From Blautia coccoides (GTDB lineage: Bacteria; Bacillota; Clostridia; Lachnospirales; Lachnospiraceae), in assembly GCF_034355335.1 (NCBI RefSeq), contig NZ_CP136422.1, positions 4,250,501-4,314,500 on the forward strand: a DNA stretch of 64,000 nt. The letters are read 5' to 3'. How positions within the stretch are numbered: the stretch's first letter is position 1; each line of letters starts with the position of its first letter. A model generated the notes under the pieces. It did no database searches and was not told the origin of the DNA. It worked only from the letters and a program-made list of their open reading frames with translations. The translations under genes and the position numbers were made by a program. Below, in pieces: positions 35,407 to 46,346 of the stretch.

Positions 35407-36219
35407 CTATGCAGCAGCATTCAAATCGTGATAAAACATATACTGCTGCAGGATTCCCGCACAGCCCTTATATCTGTCATAGGGAAATCCTTGCGGATAG
35501 TGGGCCTCCAGGATCTTTTTCACATGTGTATCCACAGGAAACGCATCTATATGGTAAAGTCCGAAGAGACAGATACAGTCTGCCACCTTTTTTCCGATTC
35601 CGTACTGTCTGACCAATTCCCTGTGAGCCGTCTCATAGTCCGCTGCCCGCAGCATGTTCAAATCCAGGCTGCCGTCCAGTACAGACTGGGCAGTGCGGAA
35701 TATGTACTTGTCTCTGTATCCAAGTCCCAGACCGGAAAGCACCTCCATTCCCGCATTCACAATCGCTTCCGGTTCCGGAAATGTATGATACCTCACGCCC
35801 TCACCGGTATGCTTTTCTTCTCCTATGGTACTGCAAAGCAGTTCAATGCTTTTTCTGATCCGGGATATATTATTGTTCTGGGATACTAAAAAAGTTACGA
35901 TCATTTCCCATAAATCCTGGCGCAGAATCCGTATACCCCATCCTTTCTGTACAGCCTCCGTAAGATAAGCATCCTCTTCATCCACTGATCTCTTGATGGC
36001 GCCATAGTCTGTGTGCAGATCCAGATAATCCTCCCAGATTTCCCCAAACTCTTTCTCTGTGCAGGAAAAGGAAAATACATCCCCCTTCTGCTCAATTTCC
36101 AGATACTTTCCAAATGCCGTAAGAGCATACACATTTTCCCTTTTCTGAACCATTCGGAAAGATTGTCCGGACACTGCGATCTGCCCCAGATCCAGGTCTG
36201 CTATTTTTCTCTTTGTCAT
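35407..36219 (-). CDS. OGG1-type 8-oxoguanine DNA glycosylase
   Basis: A 270-residue base-excision repair enzyme. The N-terminal OGG_N-like region (1-90) is followed by the HhH-GPD domain with SQNNNISRI, the catalytic Lys in LGYRDKYIF, the hairpin at QYGIGKKVADCICLFG, and the catalytic Asp in FPVDTHVKK. So both the nucleophilic Lys and the Asp are present. It excises 8-oxoguanine opposite C and cleaves the strand. Its ATG overlaps the psd stop (ATGA), making it the last gene of the lipid operon. The functional tie to lipids is not obvious. Confidence 0.93.
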   Translation of the reverse strand: MTKRKIADLDLGQIAVSGQSFRMVQKRENVYALTAFGKYLEIEQKGDVFSFSCTEKEFGEIWEDYLDLHTDYGAIKRSVDEEDAYLTEAVQKGWGIRILRQDLWEMIVTFLVSQNNNISRIRKSIELLCSTIGEEKHTGEGVRYHTFPEPEAIVNAGMEVLSGLGLGYRDKYIFRTAQSVLDGSLDLNMLRAADYETAHRELVRQYGIGKKVADCICLFGLYHIDAFPVDTHVKKILEAHYPQGFPYDRYKGCAGILQQYMFYHDLNAAA

Positions 36220-37088
36220 TCCTCGTCCGCTGCCTCCCCCAGTCTTTCACCCATTTTCACAATAGTCTCATATCCATTCTCCGTGTTGTACAAAAACCGC
36301 TGGTCAAATTTTACCGCGTCTTTCTGAAACAGCAGAATGACCGTGGAACCGCCGAATTCAAAGCGTCCCTTTTCCTCCCCCTTTTTCACAGTCTCCTCTT
36401 CGTGATAGTTGGTGATCCGACCCACTAACAGCGCTCCCACCTCCATCATGAGCACCACTTTAAAATGCTCACTTTGCAGCAGGGAAAATTCTCTGGTATT
36501 TTCCTTGTAGATAGGGCAGACTTCATTGGCTGCCGGATTCACAGTGTGAAAAACCCCGGGTATTCTGATATTCATGGATTTTCTGCCGTTGTCCACATAA
36601 CAGTAACGGTGATAGTCATCCACGGTCAGACGGAAAATGCAAGCGTATCCCCCCTGATACCGCCTTGCCATATGTCCGGAGCGCAGCAGGGAATCTACGG
36701 TATACTCCGTCCCCTTAATAGAAAAGCGCCTCTTCCCATCAATGGGATAGACGCTCAGCTTCCCGTCGCAGGGGCTGATCAGGGTGTCCGCATCCCCCTC
36801 TGCCGGCCGATATTCTTTCTTTATCTGTCTTGTAAAAAAATCATTGTAGGAAGCGTATTCCTTCCTCTCATACAGGTCAAGAGATATGCCCTGGCGCTTC
36901 ACAAAGGGTTTTATGAGCACTCTGGAGCATCTGCTGTCCAGCAGCCATCCCCCTGCTTTGGAGACCACAGGCTGAACCAGTATTTTCAAAGCCATACGGC
37001 CTGTCCTGTGGTTATACATCCATCGAAGGAACCTGTCCTGCCCTGAATCCTCTGTTGTTATATTTCCCTCTCTGTCTATATATTTCAT
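36216..37088 (-). CDS. psd: Phosphatidylserine decarboxylase
   Basis: A roughly 290-residue proenzyme that converts phosphatidylserine to phosphatidylethanolamine at the membrane. It carries ISPCDGKLS, the His motif in DDYHRYCYVDNG, FHTVNPAANE, and the self-cleavage site GGST (FGGSTVILLF), where the Ser becomes the pyruvoyl group. The typical LGST is here GGST, still compatible with cleavage. I start at MKYIDREG after AGGAGG; the longer frame adds an unlikely Gly/Cys-rich leader. It follows pssA by 19 bases. Confidence 0.95.
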   Translation of the reverse strand: MKYIDREGNITTEDSGQDRFLRWMYNHRTGRMALKILVQPVVSKAGGWLLDSRCSRVLIKPFVKRQGISLDLYERKEYASYNDFFTRQIKKEYRPAEGDADTLISPCDGKLSVYPIDGKRRFSIKGTEYTVDSLLRSGHMARRYQGGYACIFRLTVDDYHRYCYVDNGRKSMNIRIPGVFHTVNPAANEVCPIYKENTREFSLLQSEHFKVVLMMEVGALLVGRITNYHEEETVKKGEEKGRFEFGGSTVILLFQKDAVKFDQRFLYNTENGYETIVKMGERLGEAADEE

Positions 37089-37107
37089 TCCCTTATCCTC
37101 CTGTATC

Positions 37108-37785
37108 TTACAGCTTCCGCAGCCACGGGAGCCATGGCCAGCCATGTCTGAATTCTATGCGGTATCTTGTTCTGAGAAGCATGATGCAAAGAGCCACAGC
37201 CACCACTGCCACAAGAACTGCCAATGTAGAATTCTTCGGTTTCCTGAACCGGAAGTTCACCACAAAAAGAATTCCCACCACCAGCAGCGCCAGGTGCAGA
37301 CATATGACGAACACAAAATCCGACACGAAAAATTGAATCATAAAAACCAAAGGCAATACCACCGCCATGGAGGTAATGGGAAGCCCCTTGTAATATTTCT
37401 CCCCCTCCTCACTGACCAATGCCCCTTTCATCTCCATCACATTAAAGTAAGCAAGCCGTATGACAGAGTTTACACAATACAGGGCAATGACAGCAAGGCC
37501 CAGAGGCCCCCTCACACCCAAAAGATAACATATCATAGCCGGAAACACTCCGAAACATACCACATCGCAAAGAGAATCGATCTGAATTCCAAAAGACTTC
37601 TCATCCTCTGTCCTGTTTTTCATAGAACGGGCAATTTTTCCGTCAAACATATCGCAAAGCCCCGACAAAGCCAGGCAGAACACTGCCGCTTTAAATCTGC
37701 CGTGTATTGCCTGTGTCATTCCGAATACGGAAGAAAGCAGACTTATATAAGTCAATATCACTGAGTAATTATAAAATCCTATCAT
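37108..37785 (-). CDS. pssA: CDP-diacylglycerol-serine O-phosphatidyltransferase
   Basis: A 225-residue membrane enzyme making phosphatidylserine from CDP-diacylglycerol and serine. The CDP-alcohol phosphotransferase signature is present: DMFDGKIAR, a spacer, then FGIQIDSLCD, giving D-G-x2-A-R-x(n)-G-x3-D-x3-D. About six membrane helices follow. It lies directly before psd, so together they form the two-step phosphatidylethanolamine pathway. A 61-base gap separates it from the flippase-like gene upstream. Confidence 0.94.
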   Translation of the reverse strand: MIGFYNYSVILTYISLLSSVFGMTQAIHGRFKAAVFCLALSGLCDMFDGKIARSMKNRTEDEKSFGIQIDSLCDVVCFGVFPAMICYLLGVRGPLGLAVIALYCVNSVIRLAYFNVMEMKGALVSEEGEKYYKGLPITSMAVVLPLVFMIQFFVSDFVFVICLHLALLVVGILFVVNFRFRKPKNSTLAVLVAVVAVALCIMLLRTRYRIEFRHGWPWLPWLRKL

Positions 37786-37846
37786 CTTTTTCTGTTCCTC
37801 TTTTCTTTATCCTCTCTTGTACAGCCGGTTCTCTGTTTATAGGAAC

Positions 37847-38884
37847 TCATGCAGTGCTGTCCTGAGCTTTGCGTCCAATGGTAAAATGCGCGACTGCAGT
37901 CATGCCTGCACTGAAAAGCAGCTGCACGTAAAAAGCTATCCCCCTGCTCAAAACCATAGCCGGCAGCAGCAGGCTGCCTGCAAAAATAGTCTTAAATATG
38001 ATCAAAAACAGGTTTTCACTGATCCCCATTCCTCCCGGAAGAGGCAGCATATCCACAGAAACTGATACTACAGCCTGAAGCATGACCACATCATAGACAC
38101 TTGCTCCGTGAAGTCCAAATGCGCGGTATACAAACCATGTCACAAAGAACAGGGCAAACCTCTGCAGAAATGTGATCAGCAGCACATTGACAATGACTTT
38201 CCCATGACCTTTCAGATAATCAGAGGTGGCTGTATAGTGATTCATGGACTCTTCCAGTTTTCTGGTCCTCTCCTCTTTTTTTCTGAAGATACGCACATGT
38301 TCCAGAACTGACAATCCCTTCATCATAATGAATTTTGCCAGGGATGGGCACAGCACCAGAACAGACATGGCAATGCAGCAGAATACATTCAAAGCTACAC
38401 CCAGATAAAAGACCGGAAGAATACCTTCCAGGTATTTATGCACAAATCCTCTCTGAAAAAATGCTACGAAAAGGCCGATGAACACCAGCACTGATTTGTA
38501 TGTGATCGTGACGATCATCAGCACCAGTGTAGCCACCGGGACTGATATTTTATTTTTTCTCATATAATAGATCTGCATGGGCTGCCCCCCGCTTGCGGAC
38601 GGTGTGATACAGCTGAAAAAGAATCCGATGCAGGAATACTGGAAACAAGTCCTCTTCTTAGTCCTGATGTTCAAAGTACCCAGCATGTAATGGATAATGA
38701 TGGACTCTCCCCAGATAAAAATGATCACCCCCAGCACAGCCGGGAGAAGATACCAGGGATTCACCCTCACGATGGCTTTCAGCACAGCCCCCAGGTCCTC
38801 CCCGTGGAAGACACTGTATATAGTTAAAATGAAAACAGCAGCGAGAAATATACCATTTCCTATTTTTTTCTTTTTACTTGTCAA
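37847..38884 (-). CDS. YbhN/UPF0104-family membrane protein (flippase-like)
   Basis: A 345-residue polytopic protein of the lysylphosphatidylglycerol synthase transmembrane family with about eight helices. It contains FFSCITPSASGGQPMQIYYMR, typical of the family, and LPLPGGMGISENL near the C-terminus. It lacks the cytoplasmic synthase domain of MprF, so it is probably a lipid flippase or aminolipid transport component. Translation starts at TTG overlapping the PAP2 stop codon; no ATG lies near. The location in a phosphatidylethanolamine operon supports a lipid-related role. Confidence 0.88.
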   Translation of the reverse strand: MTSKKKKIGNGIFLAAVFILTIYSVFHGEDLGAVLKAIVRVNPWYLLPAVLGVIIFIWGESIIIHYMLGTLNIRTKKRTCFQYSCIGFFFSCITPSASGGQPMQIYYMRKNKISVPVATLVLMIVTITYKSVLVFIGLFVAFFQRGFVHKYLEGILPVFYLGVALNVFCCIAMSVLVLCPSLAKFIMMKGLSVLEHVRIFRKKEERTRKLEESMNHYTATSDYLKGHGKVIVNVLLITFLQRFALFFVTWFVYRAFGLHGASVYDVVMLQAVVSVSVDMLPLPGGMGISENLFLIIFKTIFAGSLLLPAMVLSRGIAFYVQLLFSAGMTAVAHFTIGRKAQDSTA

Positions 38885-39594
38885 ACTTCACTCTCTTTCC
38901 CGCAGGTGCTTTTTCTCCTGCTAAAAAATATTTCATATAATCTGTCAAACAGCCTTTTAAAGAGCTTATATATACTCGTATGGAAAGCTATATAATAGGT
39001 AAGTTCCGCTATGGCAATACCGCCGAATACATCCACAATGTAATGCTGCTTTGTCACCTGCGTGGACACGCATACGAGTAGGGCAAACAGACAGGAAAAG
39101 ATCCGGTAGGCTTTTGGAACTGACTTTCTTCCCCGAATGCCGATAAAGCAAAACCAGCTCACAAGGCAGTGAATAGACGGAAAAAGATTTACCGGCGCAT
39201 CTGCCTTATATACAGCCTGGAGCAGTGTTACCCAGATACCATCCCCGCTCAGCACGGGTCTGACATTGGTAGTCGGAAGCAATAAAAAAAACGCACAGCA
39301 GACCAGTCTTGACATGATGTCTGCCGCAGCGAAACGGATACAATGTTCCTCTCCCTGTCTTGCGATCAGTATATAATTTATGATCCAGAACAGATAACAT
39401 CCCAGATAGATGGATACAAATCCGGGAATCAGAGGCACTGCCCTGTCAAAAGGCAGCGTCAAGTCGTAATGTTTCCATTCATTGGCAATCTTAGAAATCC
39501 CAAAATATACAATACAGTTCACCGTCACACAGGAAAGCAGCGGAAATACAGCATATGAGGGAATCCATGCATTCTTTTTTTGCTTGTTCTGCAT
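38881..39594 (-). CDS. PAP2-superfamily phosphatase/transferase
   Basis: A 237-residue membrane protein of about six helices from the PAP2/inositolphosphotransferase-like group. It carries PSIHCLVSWFCF (the SxxH-like motif) and STQVTKQHYIVDVFGG (the H-x3-D motif), with the phosphatase catalytic His in place. Known relatives dephosphorylate lipid phosphates or transfer lipid head groups. It is the first gene of a five-gene operon for phospholipid synthesis. AAGGAGA lies before the ATG, and a TATAAT promoter lies about 30 bases upstream. Confidence 0.88.
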   Translation of the reverse strand: MQNKQKKNAWIPSYAVFPLLSCVTVNCIVYFGISKIANEWKHYDLTLPFDRAVPLIPGFVSIYLGCYLFWIINYILIARQGEEHCIRFAAADIMSRLVCCAFFLLLPTTNVRPVLSGDGIWVTLLQAVYKADAPVNLFPSIHCLVSWFCFIGIRGRKSVPKAYRIFSCLFALLVCVSTQVTKQHYIVDVFGGIAIAELTYYIAFHTSIYKLFKRLFDRLYEIFFSRRKSTCGKESEV

Positions 39595-39623
39595 AGTCTG
39601 TCTCCTTAATACATCTAAATTGT

Positions 39624-39652
39624 ATTATAACAGATTTCTGCAAATAGTCTAA
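39624..39652 (-). promoter_or_regulatory. Promoter of the lipid operon
   Basis: On the minus strand TTAGAC and TATAAT are 17 bases apart, with TG before the -10 box (extended -10). It directs PAP2, flippase-like, pssA, psd and glycosylase genes. Confidence 0.65.
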
Positions 39653-39767
39653 TAAAATTATCTTAATAACAATATTTGTGATAATTTGACACCTTCAAAC
39701 TACAATGTTTCTTTTTACCGGCTTGTCACTGTAAATACGCATTTTACTGTATCATACCGTTACGGAC

Positions 39768-39809
39768 AAAGGAGCAGCTACCGGGTTGATCCGCGGCAGC
39801 TGCTCCTTT
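39768..39809 (-). terminator. Intrinsic terminator of the DUF5695 surface-protein locus
   Basis: A 12-base-pair perfect stem (AAAGGAGCAGCT and complement) with an 18-base loop lies 27 bases after the surface-protein stop codon. Confidence 0.8.
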
Positions 39810-39836
39810 AAAACCTCTGTTTTCTTTTGTTATTTT

Positions 39837-42800
39837 TTATTCTATCCGTCTTTTTTTCCGAAGGATCACGATTCCCGCAAAGGAAAGTACAGCCATACCG
39901 GCAAAGGGAAGAATCGGTGTCTCATCTCCTGTCTTCACACTTTTTGCACTGCTGCCGGAGCCTGAACTGCCTCCCTTGCCTGAGCTTCCGTCCCCTGAAG
40001 TCTTTCCCGAACTGCCGGAACCTGACTTCTTTTTCAGATTCTCCATGGCTTTTTCAAGAGCCTGGGCTTTTTTATCCACATCACTCTGTGATGCACCCTC
40101 TGCATCCAGGATTGCTTTTGCCTCTTTCAAAGCCTGGCTGAAGGTCTTCCAGCTCGCTGCTGTATAATCTCCTTTTTCAAGTTTTTCCCCCTTTTCGATC
40201 AGTGTCTTGATCTTATCCAGATCCAAACCGTTCTCACTGCTGACTTTAACAAGCTGTTCCATTGCCGCCTGCAGATCTTTTTGGGCGGTATCCACGGTTT
40301 CCTGGTCTGCTGAACCATCAGCAAGAACTTTCTGGGCATTTACCAAAGCCTGATCAAAAACTGCCCATGTATCCTGGGTATAATCTGCTCTGGTAAAGGT
40401 ATTTGCCTTCTCTACAAGTTTGGAAAGAGCCGCTTTATCTGCTTCGCTGTCCGGGCTTTCCGGATCTTTTTCCCGAGGTACCAGAGCTGCCATAGCTGCA
40501 TTCAGAAGGGCTGTCTGCTCCTCCACCTGTTCAGCGGCTGCCGATTCATTTTCAAATACTTCTCTTGCCGCTTTCAGTGCACGGGCAAATCCTTCCCAGC
40601 TCTCTTTTGTATATTTTGACTCTTCTCTCTTCTCTGCCTCCTCTATGGCAGCTTTCAGTGCTTCTTTCTTGACCTGAACAGCGTCTTTTCTCACCAGATT
40701 TTTCAAAGCGGACTCCAGGGCATTTTTTGCGCTGTCAGCACTTTCCTGCGTGATATCATCCTTTTCCGCCGCTTCTCTTGCCGCGGTCAGCGCCTCTGCA
40801 AATGGTTTCCAGGACTCTTCTGTATAAGCTGACTCCTCTTTTTTCTCTGCCTGCGCGATCAAACTATTAAGCTGTGTCAAATCTGCTCTCTTAGTCAGGT
40901 TTGACATGGCTTCCTTCAGTTCTGCCAGTGCCTCATCCACCTGTAACTGGTCTGCACGGGTATCCGTATAAATCTCTTTTGCCTTTTTATATGCTTTCTG
41001 GAAGTCTTCCCAGCTAGTTTTTGTGTACTCTTCCTCCTGCTTTTCTGCTGCTTCGGTCAGTGCTTCCCCCAGCAATGTCTTCTCTGCAGTATCCTTTATC
41101 TCCTCTGCGTATTGACCCATTGCCTGCCATTCGATGACACCGGTTCCTCTGGACGGGTCTTCCTCGCTACCTTCCCTCAGGGCCGCTTTCATGGTCATGC
41201 GGATGGATGTTGTAGTGATCTTTTCAAATGTTATGGTATTAAATGTATCTGCGCTGCATCCGATCCCGTTCTCAGAAACAGGGACCCACGTGCCGTCCTC
41301 CTGGAGATATTCCATCTCTGCAGAAGACGGAAGGAAATCTCCGCTTTCATTTTGGAAGAAGTAGGCGCTGATCTCATCCAGCACCACCGGTTTGTCCCAA
41401 GTATAGGAGACCCAGCCGTCCAAGATACTGCCGTTATCGTCATAGCGGTTTAACCAGTTATGCCATACACCGTTTGATGTATCCCCGGAATTTGCGGGGA
41501 CAACACCATCATTAAGAGCTGCAAGGCCTCCCAGATCATATGGCCTTCCGTCCTGTCCGTCATAATTGCAAAGTCCGTCTGCCGCTGCATAAGCTGCCAT
41601 ATTCCTGACTCCGGCTTCACTTCCTGCCTCTGTCAGATTTTCCATAGCCTCCATAAGGCTGTCCAGGGCAGCGCTTATCTGTTCCTGATCCGCATATGCT
41701 TCGTCTAATACTTTTTTTGCCTTTTCAAGTGCCTGCGCAAATGCTTTCCAGGAATCTTCTGTGTAGTCTGCCTCCTGTTTTCCCTCTGCCGCCTTTACAG
41801 CCGCTTCAAGTACATCTTTGCTTGGAAGTTCGCTCGCATAAATCCCCATCACCTGCCACTCGAGAACACCGGTTCCTCTGGATGGATCTTCCTGATTGTC
41901 CTCTCTGCATGCAGGTTCCATTGTCATGCGGATGGCTGTGGTTGTGATCCTGTCAAAATTGGTGGTATTGAACCGGTCCGCCTCACATCCAAGACCTTCA
42001 GCGCCCGTCACCGGTTTCCAATTGCCGTCTTCATCCAGATATTCAAACTCTGCCGCTTTCGGAAGGAAATCTCCATTTCCGTTCTGGAAATAATAAACAC
42101 TGGTGCTGTCAAGAACTACCGGCTCGTCCCAGACATAGGAAACCCAGCCGTTCAAAATCTCATTTTCACTGCCGTAGCGGTCATGCCAGTTGTGCCAAAC
42201 CGGGCCGCTCTGATCTGCAGAATTTTCAGGAAGCACTCCGTCGTTCAGGGCCGCAAGGCCGCCCAGGTCATTGATCCTTCCATCCAGTCCGTCATAATTG
42301 CAAAGTCCGTCTGCTTTCGCTCCAAGGGCCAGGTTACGGACACCCTCTTCCCCTTTTTCCTCCAGGTTATTCTGTGCTTTTACCAGTCTGGACAGGGCAA
42401 TCTTCACTTCTTCACTGCTTACGTCGGGGTCGGCAAGGAGAGCTTTTGCATCCGCCAGAGCCTTTTCAAATGCGGTTCTTGTCTCCTGTGTATAAATTTC
42501 CGTATCAATGCCGGAGGCCTCTTCCACCGCTTCTGTGAGGGCATTTTTATCTGCTTTTGCCATAGTACCGTAGACTTTCCATTCCATCAGCCCAATGCCA
42601 TTGTTGTCATTTGCCTGTTTTGCCATAGTCACACGGATGGCTGTGGTTGTCACAGCGTCAAATTCTGTGGTATTAAAACCGTCAATTTCTGTTTCATAGG
42701 CGGACGGATTTGTCACTTCACACCAGTTTCCTTCACTGTCCAGATATTCATATTGGTATGATTTCGGAATATTGATGCCTCCGTTTGTCGTCTCACTTCC

Positions 42801-45800
42801 ATCATACCAGAAATAGATATCACTTCCTTTTAATGTCACATCTGTGTTCCAGGTGTAAGTCACAGTCTCGTATTCGCTTGTATTGCCCCATGTGCCATAT
42901 CTTGGGAACAGTGTTTTGTCCGGATTTTGTGAGTTATCAGGTATCACTGCGTCATTTACGGCGGAAAGCTTTTCCCAGTCAGATACATAGCTGGTTGACG
43001 GCGCTGCACTGTATGCCAGGTTTCCGTCCTTTGAAGGAAGGGTGATCATGACTCTCTCCAGTCTGGCTGCAGCAGCATCCACCTCATCCTGTGCCGCCTC
43101 TGTATTGTCATAGACTGCCTGTGCCTCCGTTATGGCCGCATTCAGGATTTCCTCTGCACCTTCTTCAAACAGATCCGTATTCAGGACTTTTGCCTTATCA
43201 AGAGCTGCCTGCAGAAGTTTTTTATCTGCTGCAGATTCATCAGAATAGCCGTATACTTTCCATTCGATCACGCCGCATCCCAAAGTCTTCGGGTTCATGA
43301 TCATACGGAATGCTGTGGTCATCACAGGTGAAAAGCTGGTCTTATTGTACTGGTTTAGTTTTGTGCCATAGCCATCTCCGTTCTCTACGTCTCTCCAGTT
43401 CCCTTCACGGTCAAGATATTGGAAATTGACGGATGCCGGCGCAAAGTTGCCGTCTGTAAAATAATAAGCGTCCGTGCCTGTAATGGTAACCTCTGAGTTC
43501 CAGGTATACTGTACCCAGGCTTCCCCTTTCTGGTCTCCCTGCCAGTTATGCCATACACCATGCGACTTGTCATTGGAGTTTGCAGGGTCAAATCCATCAT
43601 TCAGTCCGGCCACACCGCCCAAATCTTCCGGGTTGTTGAAAATCGCTGTTGGTGTGGCGATCAGAGCGATATTCTGCTCTTTTCCTTCCACAACCTGAAC
43701 CTTTGTGGAAACTTCCAGTTCCAGCGCCTCAATTTTTCCTACCGCCTCAAATTCCCCCTTCTTTGCGTAGGAAGATTTGTCGATTTCATCCCATGTTACC
43801 GTCTCATATTGACACAGACCACTGGAATATTCCACTTTGGCTGTTTTCGGCATTTCCGGTGCCACGCCTACGGATGTGATGACAGGTGATACCACAACCC
43901 CCGTTACGGCAGTCTCCTCATCAGAACCGTATGCTTCCCTGATCTCCTCTGCTGTCATGGCCTTTGACAGCATTTTGAAATTGTCATAGCTGCCGTTTAA
44001 CCATGGGGTGCTCTCAGAGTGAGACCGTCCCAGAAAGCTGCGCTGGGTAGTGCCAAGTCTGCTGAAATCAAATTCCGCATTTTCTATCTCCGCATATGCT
44101 TCCCCGTTGATATACAGCACTGCCTTATTATCCTTCAGGGTAACTTCTGCGTTCTGCCATGTATCCGGATTGAGAAGTACACCGGATTTTGCTGTCACGG
44201 TCTCTTTTGTCTTCTGGTTCGTTATGTTTAGGGAAAGCTCGTTGGCGCTTTCACAGGCAACATAGAAAAGATTCTCATCCATATCACCGAACTCGAACAG
44301 TCTTGTTCCATTTGTCTGTTTGCCGTTTAATTTTACATCCATTGAGATAGTAGCTTCTTTGGTGTATTTTGTAAGACCGTTTTTCAGCTTCACATATCCG
44401 CCGACCTCACCATCCATAGAAATGCCTCTGCCTTCTTTTCCCTCTGAAAACTCTGCATTGGATTTCAGTTCTGCGTCAATCCCGGAACCGCTGACATCTT
44501 TTACCGTCTTATTCTCTATATCTACATTTTCTTCTTCAAAATCATAAAGGGCAAGGGTTTCCGGAAGCTGCGGTGTTCCCTCCACTGTTATCTTCACCGT
44601 ATCACTGGCTGTACTGCTTCTTCCTTTTGCCGTAAGCTTCAGGATATATTCCCCTGCTTTGTCAAATTCCACTTTTGTGGAAACTGCTTCCTCATTGGCA
44701 AAGGTGACTTTTGCTCCGGCCGGTGACTCCTCTGCTGTCCATTTCACATCAGGAATCCTGTGCAGCCATGCGGCATCTCTTGCGGTTCCGTGCAGCACAG
44801 TCTCATCATCCATGGAAACTTCCGCATCTTCGCCTGCGTCCACAACAGGTGTTGTGTTGTCCAGAAGCGCACCGGGGCGGATCTCAATGTGTGCGCTCTC
44901 ACATTCCGGAAGAGGCAGTGCCACGGTTGTGGTCTTACCCTGAGCTTCAAAGCTTCCTGCTGTCCGGCCGTCTACCAGAACCTGATAATTCCCTGAAGGG
45001 ATACCTGTAATATCCAGATTCGATTCGTGTTCCTGTCCTGTCACATTGACAACGTCCATGGAAATGCTGCTTCCGTCTTTGGAAACCACTGCACTGCTGT
45101 ACTGGTCTCTGTAAAGTTCCAGGGAAATCTGTTCATTGATCAAGTTCAGTCTGTGGTATACACCGTCCAGTGGAGTCACTTCATAACTGCTTCCTTTTTC
45201 AGAGACCTCACATCCATATCCAAAAAGTCCGAATACCGGATCTGTGGCCACGTCTGCGGATGCTATTCTGATGGCACCAAACAAAGCCAGATCTGCCTCT
45301 CCCGACATCTGTCTCCAGCCATTGTGGAGTTTACCTCCGCCGGTTCCCAGTGCCTCGTCATTGCCCATTTCAGACTGATATGTCCAGGCTGCTGTTCCCA
45401 CATTTTCAGGATCCGCATCTATTTGACCGGAGTTTATAACCGTAAAGTTGGCAAGCTTTCCGGCATAATTGATCCTCTGTGCAAGGCCCGCTTCCTCGGA
45501 GGACATGCCATTGTCCTGTTTGCGCAGCCAGTCATCCATGCAGTAGCCCGCCAGGGATGCTGTGTACTGGAAATTGAACCAGTTCTCACCGCAGATGGTA
45601 GTTGGATTTCCGTAATGATACCAAATGGGCTGTACACCGCGGCATGCCCTTGTCTTTTCATTTACCTTTGCCATGACCTCTTCGTTTCCGAACATTTTTG
45701 CCATGGTATAGACAGCTTCCTCACTGGTGTTGTCATATGGATATTCTGAAATGTACGGATATTTGTCATTTGCGAAATTATTGAATTTTTCCTCCATAAC

Positions 45801-46304
45801 GGATTCCAGATTTTCTGCTTCTTCCTCATATCCTCTCTCTTTCAGAGACTGGATGATCGAGGGTGTGGTGGACTCTCCCATGAGTCCTGTATTCCAGTTG
45901 TACCCTACACTTCCCTCATTGTAAAGGGCATCCATAATATGATAGCATCGAAGCAGATAAGTATCCGCATCCTCTTTATACGCGATCAGATCAGGATACT
46001 GCTCTGCAATCTTATACATGGAAAAATACGTGTTATAAATATGCGGATATGCAAATCCTCTGTATGTAGGAGTGCTGTTCGGCTCCGGCATCAGGAAGTC
46101 GTGGATCAGGAAATCCTCCTGATGTTCCTGCATCAGATTCTGCCAGATGGCTGTGTCCAGATATTCGTCCAGAGCCTGTACCTGCTCCTCCACTGGATTA
46201 TAAGAATTCATCTCCGCCAGATATTCTCCGTGGACATATCCCCAGTCATCGCCCCAGCCCCAATAACCATCAAAGGAACCTCTTTTTGACTTACTGTCCA
46301 TCAT
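39837..46304 (-). pseudogene. C-terminal 2,155 residues of the broken DUF5695/discoidin/FIVAR surface protein
   Basis: This open frame continues the upstream gene in the same reading frame after a TGA stop and 14 more codons. It has no ribosome binding site before its first ATG and no signal peptide, so it is not an independent gene. Order in whole-protein numbering: rest of a DUF5695-like catalytic or alpha/alpha region (to about 940), LamG-like sandwich (about 1055-1265), bacterial Ig-like repeat, four F5/8 type C (discoidin) domains (about 1350-1496, 1566-1725, 1796-1966, 2040-2210), then a row of FIVAR repeats. It ends in SVKTGDE, a membrane helix and KKRRIE, a sortase signal. Discoidins 3 and 4 are near duplicates (both NYDGxDGR and EDPSRGTGVxEW). 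If translated only to the TGA, none of this is made. Confidence 0.85.
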
Positions 46305-46346
46305 CCAGTCATCAAATACTTTGTCCTGGATAGCTCCCGGCGCATC

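Noticed and set aside
46302..46304. ATG at 46304 as the start of an independent 2,155-residue protein
   Set aside because: No ribosome binding site, no signal peptide, and the frame and domain continue from the upstream gene, so it is the far side of a nonsense codon.
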